Source of the DNA: Plakobranchus ocellatus
Lineage: Eukaryota; Mollusca; Gastropoda; Plakobranchidae
NCBI GenBank assembly: GCA_019648995.1
Contig: BLXT01004787.1
Span: forward strand, 172,559-194,414
DNA: 21,856 nucleotides
Direction of reading: 5' to 3'
The notes beneath the pieces were generated by a model, which saw nothing but the letters and a program-made list of their open reading frames with translations, searched no databases and was not told where the DNA came from. Shown here in pieces: positions 21,571 to 21,856 of this stretch (its first letter is position 1; every line of letters begins with the position of its first letter). The position numbers and the translations under genes are program-made.

Positions 21571-21856
21571 AAATGTGTGTAACAGATTGTCTCCATGCAA
21601 ATATTTTTACACAGAATTTTGGAAATTATTTCTGGTCTAGGATCTGTTTGCAGGCAACACTATAAATATCCTTAAAATATACCACCTGATAAAAAAATGT
21701 ATTATTAAAAATAACATTTTGAGCCCGCCCACCAAAAAAAAAAAATATCTGAAACACAAATGAATGCCACAGTGCAGCTAATCCTTTAACATCAACACCA
21801 TTGAGAAAACAAAAATCAAAATGAAAATATAAAGGCTGCCTTTATTCAGACAGGGG
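21017..21856. other. Upstream flank or 5'UTR intron of the PPxY gene
   Basis: The acceptor at 21017 implies an untranslated exon further right, probably outside the window, so this stretch is most likely intron. I see no exon. It contains the AT run and a perfect 9-bp inverted repeat, AATAGTAGT (21164-21172) and ACTACTATT (21185-21193), within ATT/AGT-rich low-complexity DNA. Confidence 0.4.
21492..21567. repeat. (AT)38 microsatellite
   Basis: An uninterrupted 76-base AT dinucleotide run, expected to be highly variable and self-pairing. Confidence 0.95.

Noticed and set aside
1-21856. CRISPR arrays, bacterial operons, riboswitches, replication origins
   Set aside because: Nothing of the kind is visible, and the gene structure is that of an animal.

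Overview
The window looks like AT-rich nuclear DNA from an invertebrate animal. Exons are short and bounded by GT-AG sites, there are tRNA-derived SINEs, DNA-transposon debris and microsatellites, and no bacterial-style gene packing. Frequent acatgta and agatcta words, and a Mutator-like transposase of a kind I associate with molluscs and arthropods, make a mollusc (perhaps a heterobranch gastropod) my best guess. That guess is inference only.

The one convincing host gene is on the minus strand and spans almost the whole right two thirds. Coding exon 1 (21007-20740), exon 2 (8404-8282) and exon 3 (7425-7178) join in phase to give a 212-residue protein. It has a basic N-terminus, two membrane helices and a cytosolic-type tail with two PPxY motifs, the usual ligand of WW domains in NEDD4-type ubiquitin ligases. 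I do not recognise the exact orthologue.

The 12.3 kb intron 1 of that gene is a nest of mobile DNA. From outside in: a broken Mutator-like transposase gene lies on the same strand, its N-terminal half at 20340-19562 and its C-terminal half at 11945-11217. The halves meet at consecutive protein positions across a 7.6 kb gap that has GT...AG ends. Inside the gap is a 4.7 kb unit with terminal inverted repeats (14011-18753). That unit carries a small acidic-protein gene (exons 18273-17800, 17176-16971, 16746-16641) and a 1.37 kb pogo/Tigger-like non-autonomous element (14630-15996, TA target duplication). The pogo-like element in turn holds a tandem SINE dimer (14783-15038). Another repeat-bounded segment (12525-13597) contains a lone terminal-exon-like reading frame. 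Two copies of a second SINE family lie at 8497-8776 (11-bp target duplication) and 10837-11103.

The left 7.1 kb, downstream of the host gene, has no coding region I can support. It holds a degenerate tandem array of ~195-bp units (about 4130-4790), a compound microsatellite and a small perfect hairpin. The right end (21017-21856) is upstream non-coding DNA or a 5'UTR intron, with a 76-bp AT dinucleotide run.
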